Assembly (NCBI GenBank): GCA_029964075.1
Contig: CM057144.1
Span: 12,485,281-12,549,280, forward strand
Origin: Patiria pectinifera
Taxonomy: Eukaryota > Echinodermata > Asteroidea > Valvatida > Asterinidae
Reading direction: 5' to 3'
Length of the DNA stretch: 64,000 bases
Each line of letters starts with the position of its first letter. Positions within the stretch are counted from its first letter, which is position 1. The notes under the pieces were generated by a model that had not been told where the DNA came from, did not search any database, and saw nothing but the letters and a program-made list of their open reading frames with translations. This document shows, one piece after another, positions 25,901-36,987 of the stretch. The position numbers were made by a program, and so were the translations under genes.

Positions 25901-26168
25901 ATTGCTTCTGTTGGCAAATCCTTTTGTAAATGATTTCATTGCATTTATTGCCTAATAAATATTAAGAGTAAGAGTTTTATTCAATGAGTTAATTTTGACA
26001 GTAGAGTTTTGAATGATTCGGAGTATTTTTCTGTGTTGTATTTGCCAGGAAAAACCATAATAAATATATAATGGTTTATAATCACATATAATTAAGCCAC
26101 ACCTATACAATATGACGAATACTAAATTGCGCGAATGGCATCCTGTGTGACAATTTCCAATTCGCACA
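22940..26168. other. AT-rich intergenic sequence, no gene recognised
   Basis: Strongly AT-rich from about 23650 onward. A weak direct duplication (caaccaccca... near 25623 and 25797) is the only structure noted. Short open frames show no family signal. Confidence 0.5.
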
Positions 26169-26170
26169 TA

Positions 26171-26623
26171 CACTCAACTAAAAAAGAAAGTTCTCCCTTT
26201 CCACATCTTTTTTTGTCTAACTCAAAAACTACTGGGCACCTCTCGCTCAAATAACGCCTAACCAGTACAGAAATTCCTTAGCAATCCAGCCATACTCTTT
26301 ATTTGGCCCAAAACAGTGATAATGTGTACGAATTTATGCAATTTAGGACAAATGATACCGAAAACAGTTGCACTTTTGTATACGTACATGTTGCGTTTCA
26401 CACTCACCTTGCAAGTGTACAAAAGCGCAACTTCTTTTCGGTACCGCTTGTCATAAATTGCATCATTGTGTACACATTATCACTGTTTTGGGCCAAACAA
26501 AGAGTATGGATGGATTGCTAAGGAATTTCTGCGTTAATCAGTCGTAATTTGAGCAAGATGTGCCCAGTAGTTTTTGAGTTAAACAAAAAGGGATTAAGGG
26601 GGACTTTCTTTTTTGGTTGAGTG
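26171..26623. mobile_element. Long fold-back MITE, 453 bp, TA-flanked
   Basis: Two arms of about 200 bp, roughly 85% alike by eye, are inverted around a loop of a few tens of bases. The ends read CACTCAACTAAAAAAGAAAGT and its complement, each flanked by TA, which fits the Tc1/mariner superfamily. Its transcript would form one long hairpin. Confidence 0.88.
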
Positions 26624-26710
26624 TATTATTATCAACATGTTACGTTACAAGGAGCACATTTCTGCAATACACGTATACATATGTAAAACTTTGGCAAAAT
26701 GTTTTATTAC

Positions 26711-27363
26711 CAGGGCCCAATTTCACGGCGCTGCTAAGCACACAATTTTATGCTAACAGAGTCTTTGTCTATTACACGGAGACCGTAAGCATAAGCACAG
26801 CATAATGCCAAAAAAAAAAAGTCTCCGGTTTCTGGTATGCGCGCGCGTCGCCGTAGCCATGCGCGTCGGCAAAATAAAACAAAGTTTTTTTTTCAATGAA
26901 AGATGATGTCTCAAAACCGCCAAACTCACTGGTTTGACTGGAATCCTGCTGCTGCACAATTTTAACGTATTTTTAGAGGGGTAATGATCGAGAATAAGCT
27001 TTATGTGGCCTCTCTGGACTCCCATATATTTGCACTAAGTTTAGTCGGGCAACATTTGCAGTCATCAGCCGACATTTGAAGCAAAAAAATCAGGTAAAAA
27101 AAAAAAAAAAGCCGCGTCGCCGCACCACTTTTTGGGCAAGCTCCATACCAGAAACCGGAGACTTTTTTTTTTGGGCCTGAGGCATGCTTACTTCGGAGGA
27201 AAAATTTGCTTAACTTAGTGACGTAACAATAGAAATCTCCATGCACGCGCGACCGTTAGCATGTCCACGCCGTGAAATAGTGCTAAGGGTTAGCAAATGT
27301 TTCTGCTATGCTAAACACACCTTTTCTGTTAACTGTTAAGCAGCGCCGTGAAATTGGGCCCTG
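26711..27363. mobile_element. Fold-back element with GGGCCC ends, interrupted by another MITE
   Basis: The outer ends are cagggcccaatttcacggcg and its complement aaattgggccctg; arms of about 100 bp on each side also share gctaac/gttagc-type motifs. Its centre is occupied by a second inverted-repeat element (26807-27177), so this is a nested pair. No coding capacity is visible. Confidence 0.85.
26807..27177. mobile_element. MITE related to the 12859-13189 family, nested
   Basis: The ends are gcc, an A-run, then gtctccggtttctggtatg, and the complement ending in gggcc. This matches the pattern of the intron MITE at 12859-13189 (GGCC, A-run, agtcggtctctggtc) with substitutions. The interior is CG-rich near both ends (gcgcgcgcgtcgcc and gccgcgtcgcc). 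No clear target duplication was found. Confidence 0.75.
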
Positions 27364-28063
27364 CAGTCAGATTCACCAGCCCAATTACAATCAGAAGTGT
27401 TGAGACACCTTTTCCAATGCTTATTTATATTTTATGAATTATGCATTAAGCTATACCCATTGCCCCCTGAATGCTGCAAACATGCAAAGTTCTTTGTATT
27501 AAACCTAGTCAAAGAGAAACATTTCTGTGAGTCTTGAGAAATGACAACTGTTTTTCAACTACATGTTGTTTCCGAGTCAATAATTCTGATGTCAATATTG
27601 TTATGATGAATTAGGGCTGTCCAATTTCGTAAAAATTACTATTCAATTATTCAAAACCGAATACACGAATCTCACCAATCAAGTTTTACATGCGACACGT
27701 TCCGCGTTGCACGCAAAGTGCGCCGGTTAAACTTTGTTGAAAGAATGAGAACAATGACCCACCCTCGCCAAAAAAAGTTGCATCAACAAAAAAAAGTGGC
27801 TTCATTTATGATAAAAATAACATCAGTCGTGTGTGTGTACATGTGAACTTTTTGGGGTTTTGCTGGGTTTTTTCCTTCGAATTTCAAATCAGCAAACAGC
27901 CCTACGAATATTTGGTATATTCCGCGTATTCGGGACAGCCCTATTTTGACTGATTTTCAAAATGCAGTGTTTCATTTGACTCTTTTTACATCAAATACGA
28001 CTAAAATTTAAAGGAGCAGAGGTCAATTGACACAAATATTAATGCACTAGCTTAATATTTCCC
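27364..28063. other. Intergenic sequence downstream of ATG3
   Basis: AT-rich sequence without a recognised gene or element. It lies beyond the likely 3' end of the minus-strand ATG3 transcript. Confidence 0.4.
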
Positions 28064-28500
28064 CCCCCCTGATTTTTGCTTCAATTGTGCACAATTTTGG
28101 TGTGAGCCTTCAAGCTATGCAAGTTTCTACAACAACTGGATCCATTAAAAGCTTACGAGCGGACGTAACTTGATACAAAACATTCATGCTTTATGATTGT
28201 TTATTTTTGAATTGCATACATTATATTGACAGTCCATCTTCGGAGGTTTCGTTGCTTGCTGATAACTTCTTAATATTTTCCCTGGATTTTTGCTTCAATT
28301 GTGCACAATTTTGTTGTGTGCTTCTAAGCTATAGAAGTTTTGAAATGACTGTACTGAGGCCACTCCTTAAAAGTTTTACAAGCAGATTAGAACTTGATAC
28401 ACGACATACATGCTTTGTTTCCTTTCTTGTTAATAATTGCATACCGTTTACAGACAGGCCATTTTTTTGTGTTTGGTTGCTTTGTTGGTTTCTCTCTGCG
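28064..28500. repeat. Diverged tandem duplication in the ATG3 3' flank
   Basis: Two units offset by 214 bases share gcttcaattgtgcacaattt (28078 and 28292), then aagctat, ttaaaag, cttgatac and catgctttr in the same order. The pair lies directly after the ATG3 stop codon in gene sense, so it probably belongs to the 3' untranslated region. A candidate poly(A) signal (TTTATT on the plus strand) is at about 28200. Confidence 0.75.
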
Positions 28501-28504
28501 CACA

Positions 28505-31500
28505 TCACATGGTAAACTGACGAGTGTAGTCATATTCTATAGTTGGAATGACAGCTTGGACAAACTTGAGAAAGATAAGAAGGTATCTGTGAATTTCAGG
28601 TTAAGGAAACATCACCGTGGTGATTTTTCATACAAATGAAAACAAAAGTAAACTTGTCTCACGTGATGTATCTGTTGCATGCCACGGCCGATTTAATCAC
28701 TCAAGACTTATTGACCATGTGGCCCTGTGGTCCAATGGTTACAGTGTTCGACTCATGTGCCACGGTACATGGGTTCGAACCCTGATGGAGAACATGGTGC
28801 TTGTGTTCTCGGGCAAGACACTTGACTACAATTGCCACTTTCCACCCAGGAGTATAAATGGGTACCTGTGAAGGTGTAGAGACCAGATTGCGCTGATCTC
28901 GAGCTGCTGCAAAAAAATGGTCTCATTCCTGATGAGCAGGTATAATAATTTTGTAAATGAATTCTCTATTAAACACAGCCAATTACTTACGTAGTTTCGT
29001 TTACGTTTCGACTAGTTTCACTAGTCATCCTCAGAACGAAGCACCACCAGTCGGTTGGTGGCGTGGTTTCCTGCTGCGGCCACTAGATGGTGGTCTGGCC
29101 GCTTGTGTCCTCCCCCGGGGTGGTACTTGGGGTATGAGGGGGCCCCATATGTGTGACAGTTCTTACCCTCCCTCATCTCTGTTAAGAGTTGATCGTCGTC
29201 TCCTTATCCATAGACTTTCCCGTATCCAACGTCTAAATTTGTCGCCCTCCCTGTGCAAGATTTCACTACCTGCCCAATTTATCACATGATTGTTGAACTC
29301 TCTAGCGTGTTCTGTTATGGCCGATTTTGTCTCTTTCCCTACTGTTGATGGTTCATGGTACCGGATGTTAGTTTTTTTACTTCGGTCTTATGTTCTTCGA
29401 ACCGCGTGCCCCATACCCCAAGTACCACCCCGGGGGAGGACACAAGCGGCCAGACCACCATCTAGTGGCCGCAGCAGGAAACAGGGCCACCAACCGACTG
29501 GTGGTGCTTCGTTCTGAGGATGACTAGTGAAACTAGTCGAAACGTAAACGAAACTACGTAAGTAATTGGCTGTGTTTAATAGAGAATTCATTTACTAAGT
29601 TGAAAATTCACCAGCCTGATGAACTTCTTTCATAGGATAATAATTGTAAAACGCTACATAAGCACCACATTATTATTAACATGGCTGCCTATGTCTTTTG
29701 GAATGGATGTAAATAGGGTGACAGTACTTAAACCAATGAAAAATATTTTGGAAATGATGAGCATGAACATTACAATAATAGCCCCATCGTTAAATCTAAT
29801 ATTCAAAGTGACATATTTGAGTTTAAAAGGATACAAATGGACGCCTAATTCACCACCTCCATCAGCAACAGTGTGGATGATTTTCTTCATAACGTCAGCA
29901 TGCCTGTCGGAGAGAAAAATTGAGGGAAACGTTTTAAATATTGGCTTCTAGTCAAAATTGCCGCAGTGGTTATCACAGCAGACAAACAAAGGTATGCTTG
30001 CACCTCTTTGTCAAGCACACATCTGGCGGGCCACAATTTTCTGCATGCCACAATCTGCAGGCCACATTACCAGCCACATTCTGGTGGCCAGGGAGTGTAT
30101 TTCTCTGGTTCACAAGTTACCTGCATGGGCATTAGCAAGCCCATATTTTTGAGACACAACTGGCAAGCCAACATTTTCTGCGGGCCGCAATCAGTAGGCC
30201 ACATTACCGGCCACATTCTGGTGGCCAGGGAGTGTATCTCTCTGGCTCACAAGTTACCTGCACAGGCATTAGCAAGCCCATATCTGTGAGACACAATATT
30301 CACAACTATTAACAAGCCAAACCATTCTGCCAGCCACAATTCTGCAGGTCACATTATGGTGGCCACGGAGTGTGTCTCTCTGGTTCACAATTTACCTACC
30401 TGGGCATTAGCAAGCCCATATCTCTGAGCCACAACTGGCAAGCCAACATTTTCTGCCGGCCACAATTTGCAGGCCACATTACCAGCCACATTTGGGTGGC
30501 CAGTGAGTTTCACGACCTACCTGCACGGGTGGACTGAGCACATGGTCTGTGGGAGGTTGGGATGGGACTCCACTGTCACTGTCTTCTTCACGTGGTCCTG
30601 GCTAATGTCCTCATACATCTGCTCCACAGTCAATGGTTTACGATTCTGTAAAAAAACAATGTTCTGATTTATTTTCCCACTCTCTTTGTTTGTGTGTGTG
30701 TGCTTGTCCTTATTTTCTTTCTCCTGGCTATGTATCCCACATCTTACTTATCTCTCCCCAGCCTCTAGCTCTCCCTTGCTTGTGCCCTAGCCATCCCGTT
30801 CAAGGTGGTCCGTTTTGTGTGTTGTGAAGGTTTAACTCTACTTTAACCCTAACTCCCTAGGCCTTTTTTGCTGGGATGTAGCGTCAATCCTGCAAAATCC
30901 TCCAATTGGCCTCATGGGAAAATAGCATATAGCCACAATCCTGCAAATTCCTCCATTATTTCTTGAATATGGTCCATGGAGAGGTGACCACTGCCTGAAT
31001 CCTGCAAAATCCTCCGGCTATGACTGTCAATAGGCTGAGGCAGAGGCAGTGACATCCTGGAGCAGTGCGGAGGATGTCAAGTATAATCAAGGACTAAATT
31101 TATGCACGGCTGAGCATAAACAACACAAGGTCCGGCCCAATACATTGACACAGTGCGTACTCCGAAATCAGCAATGCACTTTTGCCATGTAACCTCAATC
31201 CTGCAAATTCCTCCGATTTGCAAAAAGCATTTTGGAGGATTTGGGATGGTTAGGGTTAAGTAACAATTCTATTATTGAATTACTTTTGTTTTCATTGAAT
31301 GTTTTAACCTGTATTCCATCTGTTTTATTATTCAATTTATTGCATTATTAATAATGTGCAAACTGAGAACTAGAGTTTCATGCTGGCATGATGAATCATA
31401 AAAAAATGAATTGAATTGAATTACATATTCAGTTTTGAACGTCATGTTGAGAACATCGTTGTGTTTTAAAGAAAAAAACACGTTTCCATCTTGGTTCTGT

Positions 31501-34500
31501 TTTCAAAAATTGCGATATACTTTTCCAACATCCCAGTTCACCTTTTGCCGAAGAGAATAATTTACCAACTAAACTTATCAAGGGGTTGGGGTGTCACACC
31601 CCCGATCCCCTTCTAGCTCCGCCCCCAAAATGGGTCTACCCTCACCTCATCATATCCATACAGCCACAGCCTGGGTGTCTGGTAATACTTGTCATACGTG
31701 ATGTTCAAGTCGTAGGTGCGCGTTTGTAGGATACCGCTGTCGCCCCCCGACGCACCTTCCTCCTGTAGCTTGGTGGTATCCAAGACGGCCTGTACACAAG
31801 AAACGAAGGGTAGAGGTCATCGAGTCATAGGTGAAAGGTCAGGGGTCAAATTTATACTTCAAGGAGGCAACATCTTAACCAGTTTGCGTCGGAGGACATG
31901 ATAACACGCACTGGCTGTTTTTATACACAGGCATGCCTGACGGGTTAAGACGTCAAGCGTGCCTCGACTCGCCTCTGGGTGACGTCTAAACACGCTAATC
32001 CCTCGTGTCTTTTGTACACACACACAAAGTCCATGAAGTCCATTTGCACTCCTGTGCACACCCCGGAGTATTGAAACATATAAGGTTTCGGCCAGAAATA
32101 TCGTACAAATACTGTTGAAATGACTCTTGCGAATCAATATTTGTGCCGCTTGGCTGTATATCAGAAGTTGGCTGCAAAATTTTGCCTTTTGCGAATATCA
32201 ACATTTTCGGCAAAAATGATCCCGGCGCGAAGTGGTTACGGGTGCTGAAGAACAACTGGTTGATAAATTGGGAGACTGCAGGCATGGTGCTGGACAGTTA
32301 AGGACGATCTTCAAATCCTGCTTTAAGCTTTTGCTGGTTATAACAAAGTGTTTATTTAATATGAAATTAATTTTTTGCTTGCGTTTGATTTTTCTGATTA
32401 TTTCAATTTCATATGACAATGAACACTTACACTGTCTTCAGCTTCCAACATACCACTCTCCTCATAGGCTGGAAAAGAAGAGACAAATCATGAAGAGCAT
32501 TATTATCACCAAGAAGATCTATATTGAATTTTGGAAAGAAAAACCTCATAATGTGGATCCAGAGCTTTAAGAAGCTGAGCACAAACAACATTCATACCAA
32601 CACTGTATTCTCACAATGGAGAAGAAAATTGCAGAATTTTGTGGTCAGAATAACAAGGACAAATTGCTTCTTAGCACAGAAATCTGCTGAGCGCAAAAAA
32701 AATATCTGTTTAGCAAAATGAGGAGCCAGCCAAAATGTTGTAAGACATGAGTGCTTCTTTTGCATTCGTATATATCTGTGGTCTTATTGTACATGTATAA
32801 TGCACACTGGAAATCAATTTTCATGTTTTTTACGTGACGAGTATAATAAATTGAATTGAATTGAATTGAATTGAATTGACTGGTACTCGGTACGAACATT
32901 TGCTTAGTAATGTTTTCTGCTGTGTTAGCAGCTTACCTTCCATGTCTTCAGCTTCTTCTTCGTCATCATCATCATTGTCTTCGTCAGTCGTCTTCGTTGG
33001 CTCTTTTTCCTTTGCGCCTGTCATCTCTGTGGTCTCCGTCTGCGCTGCTGATTGGTCTAATAAATGATCCAAAAAAAAATCATAAAACAGACCAGAGAGG
33101 TGTGCCCTGAAAAATCAGATGATCCGGATGACATCAAACATGTCTGATTTCCTTCGTATCCGACTTCACCGGATTCGATGTCACCTGAAAAGAGTGCGGG
33201 CTGCACTCCATTTTCACTGGACCGATACTTATGTTAACCAATCAGATTCTCGAAGGAAGTCACGTGGTTCATATTGAAGGCTGCCATTTTGTCATGATGA
33301 GACTGCGTGCGTTCGAGCTCAGGCACTTGTGCCCTTAAGCAAGGCACTTATCCATTATTGCTTCGTCTTTTGGGTGGGACGTTAAGCCGGAGGTCTCGTG
33401 TGTTGTATTACTATAAGGCCTAACGCACGTAAAAGAACCCAGTAACACTTATCGCTATAAGAGAAGGGGTTTGCCCCGGTGTTTCTGGCCTCCTAGTTAA
33501 TAATACTCCCTTGTGGAAGTCCTTAGGAGAAGAACCAACCAAGTACCAACCAAGTACCAAGACTGGTCATCATGTGACCAATTATAAAATAGAATCGGGC
33601 ATGTGCGGGTTAACATTGCGGTCACCGCAACAGTGAAAAATCCGTACCCGTGATCCGGTAAACCTGTAGAATCATGATTATTTGTCTGTACCTGCATAAT
33701 GGTGAGTGTCCACCCATCCACCATCACCGTCTTCCTCATCAATGATTGCCTCGTTCTCCTCCTGATACTCCATCTGCTTACAGCGTTTATGACACGGCAC
33801 TGGGTGACACAGAACAAATTTCGTGAAGTTTTTTAAGGATGTAACATCTACACCAGACTGGGACCTTAAGTGCTCAAAATGATGCAAAAGAAGATCAGGC
33901 AAAATTGTACTCACTCTTTAGCCAGCAAATTTCTCCAAAACTTTCAGTGGACAAAGAAAAGGTCCTCAGTATTTCACCAACAAGTTTGAAGACTCAATTC
34001 AATATTTGGCAGTGGCTTGCACATGAGAGGCACGGCAAGTGATTTCGAAATGAGGCTAAAGACTAGACTTGTGCATGTCCATCCATGGTCCGACTGTTTG
34101 ACAAGACTGACTTCTTCATTCACTTGCCTGCTGAATCCAACATTTTGCATCAGGAATGTACACAAGGGGTTTACTGCTCAATCCAACAGGCTCCATCGGG
34201 TATGTGACATAGTTGGATCCTGTTGGATTCAGCAGGGTTAGGGTAATGGAACTTGGACACATGCAGTACTACGTGCCTCTTTCAAATCAATGTCCCCCGA
34301 CCACAACCCTCCCCCCCCCCGCCCCCTCATCCACCTCCCCCATTTCTCACCGTTCTTGGTCACCAGGTACTGCTTGTCCTTGGGCAGGTACGGTTTACTT
34401 TTGCTGGGATCCCCGGCCGCCCATTGCCAGGTCGGGCAGTGATGGACCATGTGGTCACCAGCACACAGGAATTCCTCCGGCGTTATGACGCCAGTCTCCC

Positions 34501-35811
34501 GGAACTTGGATTCCTGTGATGAACAATTACATAATACATGATAACACAATGCTTAAAATGCTGATATCCAAAATATAAATGCTGATACTCAAAATATGTA
34601 TAAATAGTTTTAATAGTCAGAAATGAAACATAATTATGGCCTATATAAAAGAAAGTGAAATGACAAACCTTTTGAGCATGTTGAGAGATGTATTTTCGTT
34701 TTAATATGAAAAAAAAAAACCTTTGTCAAATGACTTCTTGAAACAATATATACGTATACCAAGACTATATTGTGCACTTTGCGTTCAATATGTACAGTCA
34801 TGGTAATCCTTACCTATAGGACCCCGTTCCTATATAAGGTTAAAGGCTCACCAAAACAGTTGACTAAATGACACTCAAAAGTGACATTCTGATATTTCTT
34901 GACACATTTGAACAGTTGGCTATGACACCTTCTTAAATATCAGCAGGTTTCATTTTGTGGAAAGAGGGCAGGGCTTTGATTTATGAGGGGTAAAAGACGA
35001 CGATGACAAACAGAAAAATTTTTAAAAAATGCAAGATGGCGAACTGCAAAAAAAAGGCAAAAAGGTCACATTTTCTTTGAAAGTGATTTCAAAATTACAA
35101 CTAGAATTAGAAAAAAAAATGGTTTACTAGCCTGCAAAAGTCACTTTGGTACTGGACAGTCATCTGCAAAAGTCAGTTTTGAACAGAACTCGTAAAAATA
35201 GAGGTGTCCTAAAGATAAGGATTACCACAGTCGTGACAGTGCAGTTGTCATTTTCTGAGTAGGCGTATTTGGTATTCAGTAAACTATTGAACGAGCATGA
35301 TCAATGATGGGTGTTTTAAATTAAAGTAAAGCGATGAAGTTTCACTTTCACTTGAACTACACAATTTATTTGAGCAATGTTTTCCCGGAGAAAAAATGTT
35401 GCATCCTGATGCCACTCTTTTTTCATCATTCATAAATTATTAATTACTCAGAACAGATGAAGGACTAGTCATTGCAAAAATATTGAGGAAAAAAAAGACA
35501 TGAATCTGGGACTGAAAAAACATTTCCAATTTTGTAATAAAAATACTTTGAAAATGCACTCAACTCTCCATTGATTTTGTACACAACCAAAGAAGTGGCG
35601 TCAAGATACAAAATTATTTCCCTAAAATTCCATAAGTCACAAAGTGCAAACGACGTACATGTACATGTACATGTACATGTGTATTGCAAAAAAAAACATG
35701 CATTTGGAGACAGTCATTTTTCATTTTTGTTCGGCCTACCTTCAAAACTGGCGTCAGAAACTCTGCAACATTCAGCGCAGTGCCCTTCACACTGTTCACC
35801 AAACTCTGCAT
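28505..35811 (-). CDS. ATG3: Autophagy E2-like conjugating enzyme ATG3
   Basis: Nine GT-AG exons join in phase: 35811-35740, 34513-34351, 33799-33692, 33056-32937, 32468-32431, 31789-31646, 30645-30521, 29903-29835, 28586-28505, giving 306 residues (human 314). The N-terminal amphipathic helix [20 protein letters not shown] is followed by [20 protein letters not shown] and CPTWQW. Next come [20 protein letters not shown] and an acidic flexible region ([15 protein letters not shown]). The E2 core has [37 protein letters not shown] and [14 protein letters not shown]. The catalytic cysteine is about residue 256, two bases before the exon 7/8 junction, and the protein ends [17 protein letters not shown]3 receives LC3/Atg8 from ATG7 and transfers it to phosphatidylethanolamine on the growing phagophore. 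The gene is divergent from the RSRC1-like gene. Introns hold a SINE, a Penelope-like fragment, a minisatellite and several MITEs. All key residues are present. Confidence 0.97.
28729..28945 (+). mobile_element. tRNA-derived SINE (family B) in ATG3 intron 8
   Basis: The head keeps clear Pol III boxes: TGTGGTCCAATGGTTA (A-box) and GGGTTCGAACCC (B-box). A body follows with gggcaagacacttgac, ttccacccaggagtataaat and ggtacctgtgaagg, ending in an A-run. The tRNA likeness is confined to the first 75 bases, so it is a SINE rather than a tRNA gene. It lies antisense to ATG3. Confidence 0.88.
28953..29595 (-). mobile_element. Penelope-like retroelement fragment between long inverted repeats
   Basis: Arms of about 185 bp (28953-29137 and 29407-29595), nearly identical by eye, are inverted around a central part. 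On the minus strand the centre reads [19 protein letters not shown] and then [21 protein letters not shown]. This matches the end of the GIY-YIG nuclease domain that follows the reverse transcriptase in Penelope-like elements. Only the last part of that domain is present; no reverse transcriptase is seen, so this is a 5'-truncated copy. The arms would be the element's terminal pLTR-type repeats in inverted arrangement. It sits in ATG3 intron 8, next to the SINE. Confidence 0.78.
29985..30521. repeat. Minisatellite of about 137-bp units abutting an ATG3 splice donor
   Basis: Four imperfect units (periods about 137, 137 and 126) share ggccacattaccagccaca, ggtggccagggagtgt, cacaagttacctgca and gcattagcaagcccatat. 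The last unit runs into the exon 7 donor (exon edge 30521). Each earlier unit has a copy of that donor: on the minus strand gcag|gtaact at about 30120 and 30257, and ccag|gtag or gtaaat near 30395. Confidence 0.88.
30847..31255. mobile_element. TTAA-flanked MITE, 409 bp, copy 1
   Basis: The element begins CCCTAACTCC and ends GTTAGGG, with TTAA on both sides (30843-30846 and 31256-31259). TTAA duplication and CCCT ends fit the piggyBac superfamily. Inside, a phrase like caatcctgcaaaatcctcc occurs about five times. It lies in ATG3 intron 6 and matches copy 2 at 43078-43467 over its whole length. Confidence 0.85.
33310..33500 (+). mobile_element. 5'-truncated SINE (family C) in ATG3 intron 3
   Basis: Only part of a tRNA-like head remains (gttcgagctc as B-box). 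It is followed by cttaagcaaggcacttatcc, gggtgggacgttaagccgg, gcacgtaaaagaacccagt and ggtttgccccggtgt. This body type is widespread as a SINE tail in marine invertebrates. It lies antisense to ATG3. Confidence 0.72.
33862..34110. repeat. Dispersed intron repeat, copy 1 (ATG3 intron 2)
   Basis: It shares, in order, actcactctttagccagcaaa, caaggtcctcagtatttcacc, gactcaattc, aagtgatttcgaaatgagg and a gtgcatgtcca-like end with 38211-38460. The family is unidentified; no inverted ends were seen. Confidence 0.75.
34795..35237. mobile_element. MITE in ATG3 intron 1
   Basis: The left end tcatggtaatccttaccta and the right end, the complement of cgactgtggtaatccttatc, form inverted repeats of about 30 bases with mismatches. 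TA stands at the left end. The interior has A-runs and no coding sequence. Confidence 0.65.
35655..35680. repeat. ACATGT microsatellite
   Basis: Four tandem copies of the self-complementary hexamer TACATG lie in ATG3 intron 1, about 60 bases from the exon 1 donor. Confidence 0.9.
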
Positions 35812-36987
35812 CTTGAAATGAAGAATCAACTCAGCAATTCTCCTTATCAGAGGCAAAAAATCATGCTGCTATGGAGGCACAAATGTCGAGAAAACCTGAT
35901 TATCGTCTGCAAAAAAGATTGAGATTTCGAGAAGTTGGTCACACGGCCACCCGGAAGAGTTAAAGTTCATTCACTGGTACCCGTAATATTATACAGTGTG
36001 CCATGCGTAACAAGGCCCGGTACCAGCTGCTTTGACTTGCCAAATGAGGGCGCTATTATATACGCCTCAAAATTTTGTGCACGCACAAGCGCGCGAGAGT
36101 CGTAAGTCAAGAAAGGCCCTATAATTTCACAGTTTTTAATGTTTATTTTACTTTCTATTATATTTTACTTACAATTATAGAGAGGCCATATGCTTTAGGG
36201 CTTTATTACAATGTATACTGTTCCCTGAATGATTACATGCGAACATATTGCTGACAGTGACATTCGTTCAGTTGTCATCTCGTCATGCTCGCCATTGAAT
36301 ATTGTGCCACTGCGTCATGTCCGTGATTTAGTGTGAACCAAAGCGGCGCTATAGGATCTTTGGTGTGAACGGTTGGTTGGTTGATTAATGTGAAATCATA
36401 TGCAGTAGCTATCGTTACGGCAGCCGTAACGCGATTGTCAACTGCTTTTAGTACGGAACCGTCTGGTTCCGTGATCTAATACTACTACTGGGATTAAACG
36501 TCAGGATCTTTGGCTGTTGGAACCAGACTATCAATCATTCAACCCAACGGTTCTCAGACTTTATTGCCCTTATTATAAAAAGAAATCCTCCAAAGCCACG
36601 GATTACGAAGAAGAAATGAAATTTACTTAAATTAAAAAAAAATGATTTGATTAAAAACATGAAAGTGAAGAAAACTAATTATTTCGAACCCGCATCCCCG
36701 GCACAGTAATCTCAGGTCATCAACGTGTAGCTACCAAAGCATTCTGTTGGGGCGGGTAGTTATAAATGAGATATAGATTCGCATGGTGATTTTGCAATTA
36801 CCGTAATAACGAAAGCAGTTGAAAATCGCGTTACGACTGCCGTAACGATAGCCACAATGTTTTGTTTATGTCTTTATGATGCTGGATTTTTTTTTACTGG
36901 AGGTGATTATATTTATAATTGTTCATTAGTAGGCTTTTGCTTTATGTTTTTCCCACACAGGTTTAGTGGCAATTTACTTCAGTACAG
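35812..36987. promoter_or_regulatory. Divergent intergenic region between ATG3 and the RSRC1-like gene
   Basis: The two start codons face away from each other across about 1.2 kb, so this interval must hold the promoters of both genes or one shared promoter. The RSRC1-like ATG follows a 3' splice site (cccacacag at about 36960), so its first exon is noncoding and lies further left. No TATA box was assigned. Confidence 0.6.
36405..36856. mobile_element. MITE with CG-rich inverted ends inside the divergent promoter region
   Basis: The left arm tagctatcgttacggcagcc continues to caactgcttt; the right arm is its complement with two or three mismatches over about 45 bases. The arms contain several CG dinucleotides in an otherwise AT-rich region. 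The interior has no coding sequence. Confidence 0.82.

Noticed and set aside
28731-28803. A tRNA gene
   Set aside because: Good A- and B-boxes, but acceptor stem pairing fails and a SINE body follows.
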